The notes under the pieces: model-generated
Database searches by the model: none
What the model was told of the DNA's origin: nothing
Seen by the model: the letters and a program-made list of their open reading frames with translations, nothing else
Program-made: the position numbers and the translations under genes
Assembly (NCBI RefSeq): GCF_900113325.1
Contig: NZ_FOOY01000013.1
Coordinates: 59,156-91,917, forward strand
Direction of reading: 5' to 3'
From: Sporolactobacillus nakayamae
GTDB taxonomy: Bacteria; Bacillota; Bacilli; Bacillales; Sporolactobacillaceae
Length of the DNA: 32,762 bases
Shown here: positions 1 through 7,268 of the stretch, in pieces
How positions within the stretch are numbered: the stretch's first letter is position 1
Layout of the letters: each line of letters begins with the position of its first letter

Positions 1-222
1 GGATAGTCCCGGATTTATCCCGGATTAAATGCCAAGTTTTCCTGATTAAGTCCCGACTTGCTGGGATAAAGCTCAAGATCGGTGTCCATTCCCGGATAAG
101 GCCACAGTTTTCCGGGATAGTCCCGGATTTTTCCCAGATTAAATGCCGATTTTTCCTGATTAAGTCCCGACTTGCCGGGATAAAGCTCGAGCTCGGTGTC
201 CATTTCTGGATAAGGTGCTGAA
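1..222 (-). repeat. Degenerate ~21-nt repeat array with a 114-bp higher-order period (left array)
   Basis: Position 1 onward recurs from position 115 with only scattered substitutions, so the higher-order period is 114 bp and just under two copies are visible. Each copy divides into five sub-units of about 20-22 nt (one of 30 nt). Read on the minus strand they begin GGAAAA or GGCAAGTCG and end TTAATC or TATCCC. The array begins about 10 bp behind the stop codon of the minus-strand glycosyltransferase ending at 230 and runs off the left edge. A 62-codon minus-strand open frame crosses it, but it has no convincing ribosome-binding site and only mirrors the 21-nt periodicity. Function is unknown. 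Confidence 0.85.
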
Positions 223-229
223 TCAAACC

Positions 230-1414
230 TTAGTTCAGCCTTTTCAGTAACTCTTTTAGGTAGCCGTCGGCTCGGAACCGATGCAGTGCGGCTTTTCGAG
301 CATTTGCACCAAGCTGATTGCGTAATTCCGGGTGAGCCGCGCAGCGCAGCAGGGCATCGGTCAAACGCATGTCGATATTGCTTCCCGTTTGGACCACAAC
401 CCCTGTTCCTGTGCCAATCAGTTCAGGAATGGCACCGGCATTGGTTGTAATAACGGTTTTCCCGAGGAGCATCGATTCGGCGATTGTTAAACCAAACGCT
501 TCATTGCAAAGCGAAGGGAGCGCGATCATGTCGGCGATGGAGAGGTATGCCGGCAATTCATTATGGTTGATATAATCCATAAGCAAATAAGAATCCATTG
601 GAAGTAAATCGAGCGCCGGCTGAATTTTCTTTTGATCTTTTTTATGCGGATAGTTGCCAAGCAATACTAAATAAAGTGCCGGCGTGACTAGTCGTGCATG
701 CGCAAAGGCTTTTATCAGTTCCAGCACGCCTTTTCCAACGTTCAATCGTCCATAATAGAGCACAACTTGCCGATTTTCCGTTATACCGCACTGTTTACGG
801 ATTCTGCTTGAGGAGCGGTCGTCATAGGATGGACGGAACAATGCGGTATCAATCCGGTTGTAGAGAACACGCGCTTTCCATTTGTCGTGTTCGGATGCGG
901 CTGCCTGCACGCGTTTATTGATGTAGCTGCTGACTGAAAGCACACGATCGCACATATGAATGATTGAGCGCGCCCCATAACACTCTTTATTCAACGTATC
1001 GTTATGCAGATGCAGTGCAATGCGCGTCTCGCTGCCCAGATGTCTGCGCAGCGATTTGATGAAGCGCGGCCGATTTTCGATAATGATCCAATCATATTTC
1101 TGATGCTTCAGCTTGCGAATCGTCCGAGTAAGGAACGCGTGAGAATAAAACGATACATGACATTTAGAGAATAGCCGGTTCGCTATATCACGTAAATGCT
1201 TGAACGGGTCCTTTGTTCGGATATAAAAAAAACGCGTGTGCTGAAATTGCTCGCTTTGCCGTTTAGCGGATGGATTCTCTACAGAATACACGTCAAATTC
1301 AACCTGGGGATTTTGTTCATTATCCTTGATCAGCATATCGACTAACGTTTCCACTGCGCCACCTTGAACGGCGGGCACCGGCCGTTTTTCCGTGCAAATA
1401 ATCGCGATTTTCAT
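230..1414 (-). CDS. GT4-family glycosyltransferase (cell-surface polysaccharide)
   Basis: This 394-residue protein is a GT-B fold, GT4-type retaining glycosyltransferase, probably cytoplasmic or membrane-peripheral, moving a sugar from a nucleotide donor to a lipid-linked glycan. The N-terminus has the first Rossmann strand with an acceptor-side loop (MKIAIICTEKRPVPAVQGGA). The donor domain starts near residue 215 with YYGRLNVGKGVLELIKAF, and the family donor motif EAFGLTIAESMLLGK lies near residues 305-320. Its start overlaps the stop of the upstream flippase gene by four bases (ATGA), so the two are translationally coupled. Sugar specificity cannot be read from sequence. It is not a close copy of the second GT4 at 8628-9863. 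No terminator is visible behind it; the repeat array starts almost at once. Confidence 0.88.
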   Translation of the reverse strand: MKIAIICTEKRPVPAVQGGAVETLVDMLIKDNEQNPQVEFDVYSVENPSAKRQSEQFQHTRFFYIRTKDPFKHLRDIANRLFSKCHVSFYSHAFLTRTIRKLKHQKYDWIIIENRPRFIKSLRRHLGSETRIALHLHNDTLNKECYGARSIIHMCDRVLSVSSYINKRVQAAASEHDKWKARVLYNRIDTALFRPSYDDRSSSRIRKQCGITENRQVVLYYGRLNVGKGVLELIKAFAHARLVTPALYLVLLGNYPHKKDQKKIQPALDLLPMDSYLLMDYINHNELPAYLSIADMIALPSLCNEAFGLTIAESMLLGKTVITTNAGAIPELIGTGTGVVVQTGSNIDMRLTDALLRCAAHPELRNQLGANARKAALHRFRADGYLKELLKRLN

Positions 1415-2829
1415 TGATGCTCCTCCTCAGACTGCCTGTGCTGTTTCCAAATCGTCCATAACCTGCGAACGGTGCTGTGCTGAATGGTGATGATCAGCAG
1501 CAGAAGCGCGCTGTTGACTAGAGTGATTCCGGGAAATGCGAAGAGATTCAGAAATGCGCCGACGAGCAGAACAAAGAACACCATGTAGTGTTTGGCTACC
1601 GAGAACTTGATCCAGTACTTTTCTGAGAAAAAGGTGCGTACGCCGAAAAAGAATAAAAATGCAACCGCGGTGGAAATAGCCGCACCAGCCGCACCGAGCG
1701 GCGGAACAAGCAGAATATCAAGAATGATGGCCGGAATCAGTGCAGAGATCCCCACCCAAATGTTCAAATAACTTTTTTTGGAAAAGACAATGCCAAGACA
1801 GGTCGTCTCACTCACGGTGTAAATCAGAGGTTGCAGACAAAGGAAACCGATCAGATATTGTGCGCCGCTGTAATTGTCCGAGAGAATGTAAATAATGGCG
1901 CTTTTAAAAAGAAAAATACCGGCCGCAAGCAGTGACATCACCAGCAAGATTGTATCGCTGACGATCTTGAAATAAGTGTCCGGTCGATTCTCTGAGTACC
2001 ATCGGTAGGCGGTTGGTACCCAGAAACTGGTAAAGCCAGTTTGAACAACAGAGAGCACGGCGGCAATTTTTAAAGTTGCTGAAAAAATACCGATCTGATC
2101 AAAGTCACTCCAAAGTCGAAGCGCGAGTCGATCCAACCCCCCGAGAAAACTGGAAAGCGAAGTGGCAATGACAATCGGCAGACCAAATCTGACTAACGTT
2201 TTCAATAGTGCATGATCAATGGTGAATCCTTTCAATTTGAGTAGTTCCCGGTAGCGCCAAAAGAGCCACACATCTCCGAGTATTTGACCGAATACTGTGG
2301 CGTAAACGACAGTCAGGAAATCACGACGAATGAAAAAAATGAAAATCAAAGTCAAAATGAGCACGGCGGTTTTGACCATAATTGTCAGCATGGAGTATTC
2401 GAATGCTTTTTCCTGCATGCGTACATAGAGCATCAGGAACCGTTCTAAGACCATGAATAACGTCATCACACCAAAAAGAATGGTCGGAAGTGTATCATTT
2501 CTGTTCCCGAAAAGGAGTTGGGACAAGGGCTGAGGAAAAAGCAGCGTGGCAAGCAGAACGAGCAGCGCCAAAGTTATTGGAAGAAGCATCGCGTTTTGCA
2601 GAAGGTTTGTTTTGTCACGCACGTCATGGTATTCGCGTGTGTAGGCTTGATCGATGCCGAGAAAGAGAAATGTGCCGACGATCGTCTGGAAGAGTAAGAA
2701 CATGCTCGCTTTTCCGTATTCGGCGGGGTAAATATAATAGGTGGTCACGGGAATGGTAATGAATGAGATCAGTGCGCCGATGAACGGTCCCAACGAGAAT
2801 CCAATAAACTTTTTAATTAGATTATTCAT
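1411..2829 (-). CDS. Polysaccharide flippase (Wzx/TuaB-like), paralogue of the gene at 9860
   Basis: A 472-residue, multi-pass membrane protein with about 12-14 hydrophobic segments, of the polysaccharide-transporter (MOP/Wzx) family that flips undecaprenyl-linked oligosaccharides. It aligns along its whole length with the flippase at 9860-11287. Shared blocks include PAEYGKASMF, LGIDQAYTRE, TSFWVPTAYRW, LCLQP followed by YTVSETT, and KSYLNIWV. The start is fixed by this alignment (MNNLIKKFIGFSLGP against MKAFIKRLLAFSIGP). No Shine-Dalgarno is seen before it; instead a small palindrome lies 11 bases upstream. The stop overlaps the following glycosyltransferase start. It probably exports a second surface polymer or a variant of the tua product. 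Confidence 0.9.
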   Translation of the reverse strand: MNNLIKKFIGFSLGPFIGALISFITIPVTTYYIYPAEYGKASMFLLFQTIVGTFLFLGIDQAYTREYHDVRDKTNLLQNAMLLPITLALLVLLATLLFPQPLSQLLFGNRNDTLPTILFGVMTLFMVLERFLMLYVRMQEKAFEYSMLTIMVKTAVLILTLIFIFFIRRDFLTVVYATVFGQILGDVWLFWRYRELLKLKGFTIDHALLKTLVRFGLPIVIATSLSSFLGGLDRLALRLWSDFDQIGIFSATLKIAAVLSVVQTGFTSFWVPTAYRWYSENRPDTYFKIVSDTILLVMSLLAAGIFLFKSAIIYILSDNYSGAQYLIGFLCLQPLIYTVSETTCLGIVFSKKSYLNIWVGISALIPAIILDILLVPPLGAAGAAISTAVAFLFFFGVRTFFSEKYWIKFSVAKHYMVFFVLLVGAFLNLFAFPGITLVNSALLLLIITIQHSTVRRLWTIWKQHRQSEEEHQ

Positions 2830-2839
2830 AGATTTTTCA

Positions 2840-2853
2840 ACAGGTCAACCTGT
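2840..2853. promoter_or_regulatory. Short palindrome upstream of the minus-strand flippase start
   Basis: ACAGGT-CA-ACCTGT is a perfect inverted repeat with 6-bp arms and a 2-bp centre. It ends 11 bases upstream of the minus-strand ATG at 2829, where a ribosome-binding site would be expected. It could be a repressor operator or simply chance. The 262 bp between the flippase start and the pseudogene start show no convincing promoter on either strand. Confidence 0.3.
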
Positions 2854-3091
2854 ACCTTTCAGCCCAATGTTCACTAGATAGTATTCCGTTAATCGATTCT
2901 TTTCATACAGGGGCATGAATCGAAATTTAAATAACGATACGAATGCCAATTGATATACATTTTCATTTATAACAATGGCTGAATCATGTATAGTAGAGGA
3001 TAGATTAAGATTTTTCGAACCGCGCCTATGATCCGTCAGATTTCGGGTAAAGACAGGGGATTGCGGATGAACGGAAGGGTGGTTGTTCGCT

Positions 3092-3861
3092 TTGATCAAC
3101 AAGAGACTGCTCCGTATGACACAGGGTGCGAGAAAATGGTTGTTCATCAGCGTGCTGAACAGTTATTTAAGCGCTGTTTTTTATATCGCTAGTTTGCTGC
3201 TTGTGGCGTTTTTCCTACGTACCATTCTAATTGGGTAGCTTTTCTTGCATTGATTGTACTTATTATCGCTCGAATGTGGACAAACAGTCGGATGGTTGGT
3301 TATGCGGCTCGTTATTCAAATAGGGCGAGAAGTATTCTGAGACGGACCCTCTATGAAAAGGTGACAGGATATGAAGACCCGCACATTGTTTTCTACCTCG
3401 GAACTTGTTCAAACAGCAGGGGACGGCATTGACCAATTGAACGCTTATTTTGGCCGCTACATTCCTCAGGTGTTCAACACACTGCTTGTCCCGCCGACTA
3501 TTTTTATTGTTTTGTGCACATTTAATTGGGTAGTTGCGGTTGTTCTTCTGGCTTGTGTTCCATTGATCCCATTGTCAATTCTTGTGATTCGCAAAATGCC
3601 AAAGGGGCAATCAAGAGATTATCAACAGGTGAACGTCAAAGGCTGGCTCTGGCGCGGTTGTTGGTACGCAAGAGCGAGTTGGTACTTCTCGATGAGCCGA
3701 CCAGCAATGTGGATCGATTAAATGAACGAATCATTTTACATGCACTACGTGAGGAATTCGATGGGAAGACAATGATTTTGGTCTCTCATCGGCAATCCGC
3801 ACTGAACATGACCGACACCGTTTACGATGTACAGGACAGAACAGTAACGAAAATTAGATAA
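3092..3861 (+). pseudogene. Remnant of a CydD-like ABC transporter (fused membrane and ATPase domains)
   Basis: Pieces of one ABC transporter lie in order but in different frames. From the TTG at 3092, MINKRLLRMTQGARKWLF leads into one hydrophobic segment and hits a TAG at 3236. The frame resumes around 3240 (RSILRRTLYEKV), shifts near 3390 to STSELVQTAGDGIDQLNAYF and a hydrophobic hairpin ending VIRKMPKG near 3603. It then jumps to the last part of the ATPase: the ABC signature LSTGERQRLALARLL, Walker B LVLLDEPTSNVD and the H-loop VSHR, ending at 3861. Walker A and several membrane helices are missing. An intact member has roughly 550-580 residues; about 255 codons remain. So it carries a stop, frameshifts and a large internal deletion. 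It lies in the same direction as the ECF genes and may once have been part of that operon. Confidence 0.9.
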
Positions 3862-3882
3862 ATGGAATTGAGAGGGTTCATT

Positions 3883-4503
3883 ATGAAAAAAAGATTTTGG
3901 AGCGTTCGCGATGTTGTGACCATTGCCATCTTCACTGCCGTAATCATGATGATCGGCAGCGCGCTTTCAAAGGTACTGGGTGTCTTGAGTTTTATGACTG
4001 CCGGAGCGGCAACACTCGTATCCGGTGCGATTATTTCATTTTTGACGGCACCGCTTTTTTTGCTGATGGTCTTAAAAGTAGCGAAAAGGGGGACCATCCT
4101 CCTGCACAGTATCCTGTATGGATTGATCTTTCTGCTCGCCGGACTGCCGCATATGCTGCTTTTCTATGTATTGGTCGGATTGGTTGGCGAAGTGATGATG
4201 ATACCAAGAGGAAAAGGATACCGCAATGTGTTCCGAGCTGGTCTTTCTTGCAGCGTCTTTCTGAGTTTTAAGGCTCTTCATCCTGCGGCGATTTTGTGGA
4301 TTATCGGCAACTATAATCCTCAAGGTGTTCACGGGTATACGGCAGGACAAATCAGCAAAATGATGGCTATTTATTTTAATCCGATTACGCTCACGCTTCT
4401 GTTCATTCTGACATTCGCAGGATCTGTGATCGGCGCCTATGTCGGCGCGAAGTTGTTGCGCAAGCATTTTGTCAAGTCGGGAATTCTGCGGATTAATGAC
4501 TAA
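3883..4503 (+). CDS. ECF transporter substrate-binding S component (MptD/Trep_Strep family)
   Basis: A 206-residue hydrophobic protein with about five or six membrane helices. The sequence (RDVVTIAIFTAVIMMIGSALSKVLG at the start, a GxxHxxxFY-type region in the middle) fits the Trep_Strep/MptD group of S components of energy-coupling factor transporters. S components bind the substrate in the membrane and dock onto the T/ATPase module. The substrate of this group is not known to me and cannot be read here. ATG 3883 is preferred because GAGAGGG lies six bases upstream; a start at 3862 lacks one. The last bases overlap the start of the T component, and the ATPase gene follows, so all three form one operon. 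Confidence 0.82.
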   Translation: MKKRFWSVRDVVTIAIFTAVIMMIGSALSKVLGVLSFMTAGAATLVSGAIISFLTAPLFLLMVLKVAKRGTILLHSILYGLIFLLAGLPHMLLFYVLVGLVGEVMMIPRGKGYRNVFRAGLSCSVFLSFKALHPAAILWIIGNYNPQGVHGYTAGQISKMMAIYFNPITLTLLFILTFAGSVIGAYVGAKLLRKHFVKSGILRIND

Positions 4504-5182
4504 ACGGATAGCACTTGATCCGCGAACCAAAGTCATTGTTGTGCTGGTCACCGGCTTTCTCATCTTCGGATCAAGCGTTGACCAATTGCTGCTTCTTGTT
4601 GCGGCCATGGCCGGTTACGCGATTCTTAATGGATCGCGCCGGTCACTGTTCTTTTATTTATTGGTCCTTCTGTTCTATTTTCTATTTGATTATCTTGCCT
4701 CTGAGACACACAACATCGTTTTTGTGAGTATGGCATTTATTTCCTACTTTATCGTCTGTTTTCTTCCGGCTTTGCTTGCCGGAGAGGTACTTGCACGGAC
4801 GCCTACCGGTCAGCTTATGGCGGCGCTTGCTTATTGGAGAGTTCCAAAAACCATTAGCATTGCTTTTGCTGTCAGCCTGCGCTTTATCCCCATTGCCGGA
4901 ATGGAAATCCGTGCCATTCATGAGGTTATGGTGCAAAGAGATGTTTCTTTCTTCAGCAGAACCGGGTGGACACATCCATGGCGTGCCTTTGAGTATGTCC
5001 TCGTTCCGCTCATGACGCGCTTGCTGAAAATTTCCGATGAGTTGACGGCGTCTGCGGTGACGCGAGGCGCAGAGGCACCGCAGAGGCGCACGTCGCTGCA
5101 TGTGATCAAATTTCAGCTCGCCGATTATCTGATCCTTTTTCTGTTATTTGTGCTCGCAGCGGCACTGCTGCGAGCAAGATAG
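4496..5182 (+). CDS. ECF transporter transmembrane T component (EcfT)
   Basis: A 228-residue membrane protein (four to six helices) of the EcfT/CbiQ family, the scaffold that joins the S component to the two ATPase domains. It begins RIALDPRTKVIVVL, the typical opening of the family. The cytoplasmic coupling helices are visible as AIHEVMVQRDV and SDELTASAVTRGAEAP; the latter carries the Ala/Thr-Arg-Gly motif that contacts the ATPases. ATG 4496 lies inside the last codons of the S gene (overlap of eight bases), which implies coupled translation. The next gene begins 33 bases after its stop. Confidence 0.88.
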   Translation: MTKRIALDPRTKVIVVLVTGFLIFGSSVDQLLLLVAAMAGYAILNGSRRSLFFYLLVLLFYFLFDYLASETHNIVFVSMAFISYFIVCFLPALLAGEVLARTPTGQLMAALAYWRVPKTISIAFAVSLRFIPIAGMEIRAIHEVMVQRDVSFFSRTGWTHPWRAFEYVLVPLMTRLLKISDELTASAVTRGAEAPQRRTSLHVIKFQLADYLILFLLFVLAAALLRAR

Positions 5183-5215
5183 CTGATTATTGTTAATGAA
5201 AGAGCAGGTTACATC

Positions 5216-6688
5216 ATGATTGAGCTAAAAAATGTTGCTGTACGTACGTATCAAGGCGCGCCTATTCTGAGCAATTTCTCACTAACCGTTGCGCCGGGTG
5301 AACTGGTCGTGCTCTCCGGTCCAAGTGGCGGCGGCAAATCAACGGTGATTCGTCTGATTAACGGATTGATTTATATGGACGACGCATTGACGGTCGACGG
5401 GGAAGCCGAAATAGACCATGCTCCGATTGAAAAGATGCATTCGTGGGATCGCTCAGAACTTGTGGGCAGTGTGTTCCAGGATCCGCGCAGCCAATTTTTT
5501 GCATCGGTGGTAAAGGACGAGCTCGCTTTTTATTGCGAAAATTTCGGAATGGAACCGCGACAAATTGAAAAACGTATTCAACAGGCGGCAGAGGAACAAG
5601 GATTGATCCCCCTGCTGGATCATCGGATTATGACGTTATCCAGCGGGGAAAAGCAGAAGGTAGCGATCGCTTCTGTTCGCGTCGCGCGGCAGAAAATATA
5701 CGTGCTTGATGAACCCTCTGCAAATTTGAATGCGACAGCGACAGCGGAATTGACTGCACTGCTAATGAGATGGAAAGCGGAAGGGCACACAATTGTACTG
5801 GCAGAACATCGTCTGCACTATTTGATAGGCCTATTGGACCGTATGGTGTATGTGAACGACGGCCGGGCGGTGCGCAGTTATTCGAGAGACGAGCTGGCAA
5901 ATCTGTCATCGGAACAGCTCGCAGGATTAGGGCTTCGCCACACCAATCTAAACTGGGATACACGCGCGTTTCGATTGGGGGAACAACACGGCGGGCACAT
6001 TCTGACACTGGGTCATCTGACGGTTAACGGGTGGGGCGGTGCTGACCCGCTTTTACGCGATCTTGATCTTTCCATTCGCTCCGGTGAGCTCGTGATGCTG
6101 ACCGGAGCGAATGGAATCGGAAAGACGAGCCTGGCACGTGTCCTTTGTGGTCTCTCCAAGAATAGCGAGGGAATGATTTCCGTTGATGGAATGCTTGCTT
6201 CGCGCAGGAAAAGAAGCCGATTAGTCTGGTACGTCATGCAGGAGGCAGATTACCAATTATTTGGCGAGAGTGTGTGGGAGGAGCTGTTTGTAGGTGTTCG
6301 ACACGTCAAGGAGATGGACCGAAAAGCGGAGCGAATTCTGCGCGATCTTGAACTGTGGGCGCTTCGGGATCGGCATCCGTCTACATTGTCCGGTGGTGAA
6401 AAGCAGCGTGTAACGCTCGCTGTCGCATTGATGAGTAACGCTTCCGTGATCATTCTTGATGAACCGACATCTGGTCTTGATTGGAAGAATCTGAAACAGG
6501 TCGCGGAGTGTCTAAAAAGAGAAGCGGAGAAAGGCAGAATCTTTTTGGTGATTACACATGACTATGAACTGATCAGTGAAGCGGGAACGCGGCTGATTCA
6601 TTTGCGAAACCATGCTATTAATGCTGATTTTCCTTTGAATACATCATCTGGTGCGTATGTTTTGGATCTATTAGCGCAGGATGAGTAA
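5216..6688 (+). CDS. ECF transporter ATPase, two ABC domains fused in one chain (EcfA1-A2)
   Basis: This 490-residue protein contains two complete ABC ATPase domains that would power uptake with the preceding S and T proteins. Domain 1 has Walker A GPSGGGKST (35-43), Q-loop near FQDP (88-91), signature LSSGE (141-145), Walker B IYVLDEP (161-167) and H-loop AEHR (196-199). Domain 2 has Walker A GANGIGKTS (297-305), signature LSGGE (391-395), Walker B VIILDEP (411-417) and H-loop THD near residue 446. All catalytic residues are present in both halves, so both sites should be active. The fused layout and length resemble B. subtilis YkoD, whereas EcfA1/A2 in the shared module are separate genes. 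This is therefore a dedicated transporter. Confidence 0.93.
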   Translation: MIELKNVAVRTYQGAPILSNFSLTVAPGELVVLSGPSGGGKSTVIRLINGLIYMDDALTVDGEAEIDHAPIEKMHSWDRSELVGSVFQDPRSQFFASVVKDELAFYCENFGMEPRQIEKRIQQAAEEQGLIPLLDHRIMTLSSGEKQKVAIASVRVARQKIYVLDEPSANLNATATAELTALLMRWKAEGHTIVLAEHRLHYLIGLLDRMVYVNDGRAVRSYSRDELANLSSEQLAGLGLRHTNLNWDTRAFRLGEQHGGHILTLGHLTVNGWGGADPLLRDLDLSIRSGELVMLTGANGIGKTSLARVLCGLSKNSEGMISVDGMLASRRKRSRLVWYVMQEADYQLFGESVWEELFVGVRHVKEMDRKAERILRDLELWALRDRHPSTLSGGEKQRVTLAVALMSNASVIILDEPTSGLDWKNLKQVAECLKREAEKGRIFLVITHDYELISEAGTRLIHLRNHAINADFPLNTSSGAYVLDLLAQDE

Positions 6689-6735
6689 AGACACAGGAAA
6701 ACGATAGGAAAACGAACAGTCACGGGAGGATAATG

Positions 6736-7008
6736 ATGAGCAACCGATACGCGATCTATGAAGAATATGATGGCAAGCGCACGATTCCGATTACTTTTCG
6801 GCTGCCGAAGAAAATCGTTGAGGCTGTCTCCATCCGGGATGCGGTTAATGCCTTTTCACTGAGTCATAATCTAGAAATCGTCCGTTATAACGAGCTTCCT
6901 GAAGATGACGCGCGCGTCCGTTTTCGCAGAACAAATTTATTCGGCCAAAGCAGCGACTTCGGTTATTATTTCAGAATGCTCAAATATGGAGAGTTTATTG
7001 AACAGTAA
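6736..7008 (+). CDS. Small protein of unknown function
   Basis: A 90-residue soluble, charged protein with no signal peptide or membrane segment; I do not recognise the family. It begins SNRYAIYEEYDGKRTIPITF and ends with an aromatic stretch (SSDFGYYFRMLKYGEF). Two ATGs are adjacent at 6733 and 6736. The second has better spacing (six bases) from GGAGG at 6725-6729. It lies 47 bases behind the ECF ATPase and is followed at once by a terminator, so it is probably the last gene of the ECF operon and might be an accessory of that transporter. That link rests on position only. Confidence 0.7.
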   Translation: MSNRYAIYEEYDGKRTIPITFRLPKKIVEAVSIRDAVNAFSLSHNLEIVRYNELPEDDARVRFRRTNLFGQSSDFGYYFRMLKYGEFIEQ

Positions 7009-7046
7009 AGCCCGTTTTCTCGAACATGAGAAAGCGGCTTTTTTTT
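7008..7046 (+). terminator. Intrinsic terminator after the ECF operon
   Basis: A long hairpin (left arm AAGCCCGTTTTCTC, right arm GAGAAAGCGGCTT, a few mismatches, loop GAACAT) is followed by eight T. It closes the transcript of the ECF genes and the small gene. Confidence 0.88.
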
Positions 7047-7141
7047 GAAAGGAAACGAAACGATTAAAGCTCTCCGTCATTTCCTGTAAGAGGAGTCTAA
7101 CAAAAACAAAAAAATTCCGAGCGCCATCCGGTGATGAAAAC

Positions 7142-7195
7142 TTAACTGAATCTAAGTGTTTCCTTAATATTCTCTTTACGTGTGAAAGTCATAAT
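7142..7195 (+). promoter_or_regulatory. Putative PhoP-activated promoter (Pho box) of the tuaD unit
   Basis: Four hexamers step by exactly 11 bp: TTAACT (7142), TAAGTG (7153), TTAATA (7164) and TTTACG (7175). They resemble the B. subtilis Pho-box repeat TT(A/T/C)A(C/T)A with 5-bp spacers. Nine bases after the last comes the -10-like CATAAT (7190-7195), with no -35 box at the normal place, as in activated promoters. If transcription starts near 7202, the boxes cover about -60 to -22, the usual PhoP position. TTAACT with 17 bp to TAATAT (7165-7170) would be an alternative sigma-A reading of the same bases. Nothing else is seen between the terminator and the gene. Confidence 0.6.
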
Positions 7196-7268
7196 GAGAA
7201 CCAATGCATGATTTCCATTATTCAAGGATATTTTAGTAATTAAAGAGGCAGAATGTGAGGGGACACAT

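Noticed and set aside
15-203. A 62-residue repetitive protein on the minus strand of the left array
   Set aside because: Same reason: frame openness is explained by the repeat period, and no start signal is visible.
2845-3147. A 100-codon minus-strand frame between the flippase and the pseudogene
   Set aside because: No recognisable family, no clear ribosome-binding site, and it overlaps the start of the plus-strand pseudogene. Its end (FMPLYEKNRLTEYYLVNIG) could be the remnant of a gene that once preceded the flippase, but I cannot support that.
3092-3861. A functional split ABC transporter (separate membrane and ATPase proteins)
   Set aside because: The Walker A region and most membrane helices are absent and the pieces are out of frame.
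7142-7195. WalR box instead of Pho box
   Set aside because: WalR sites are usually two TGTWAH hexamers; here four steps of 11 bp with TT-starting hexamers fit PhoP better. Not excluded.
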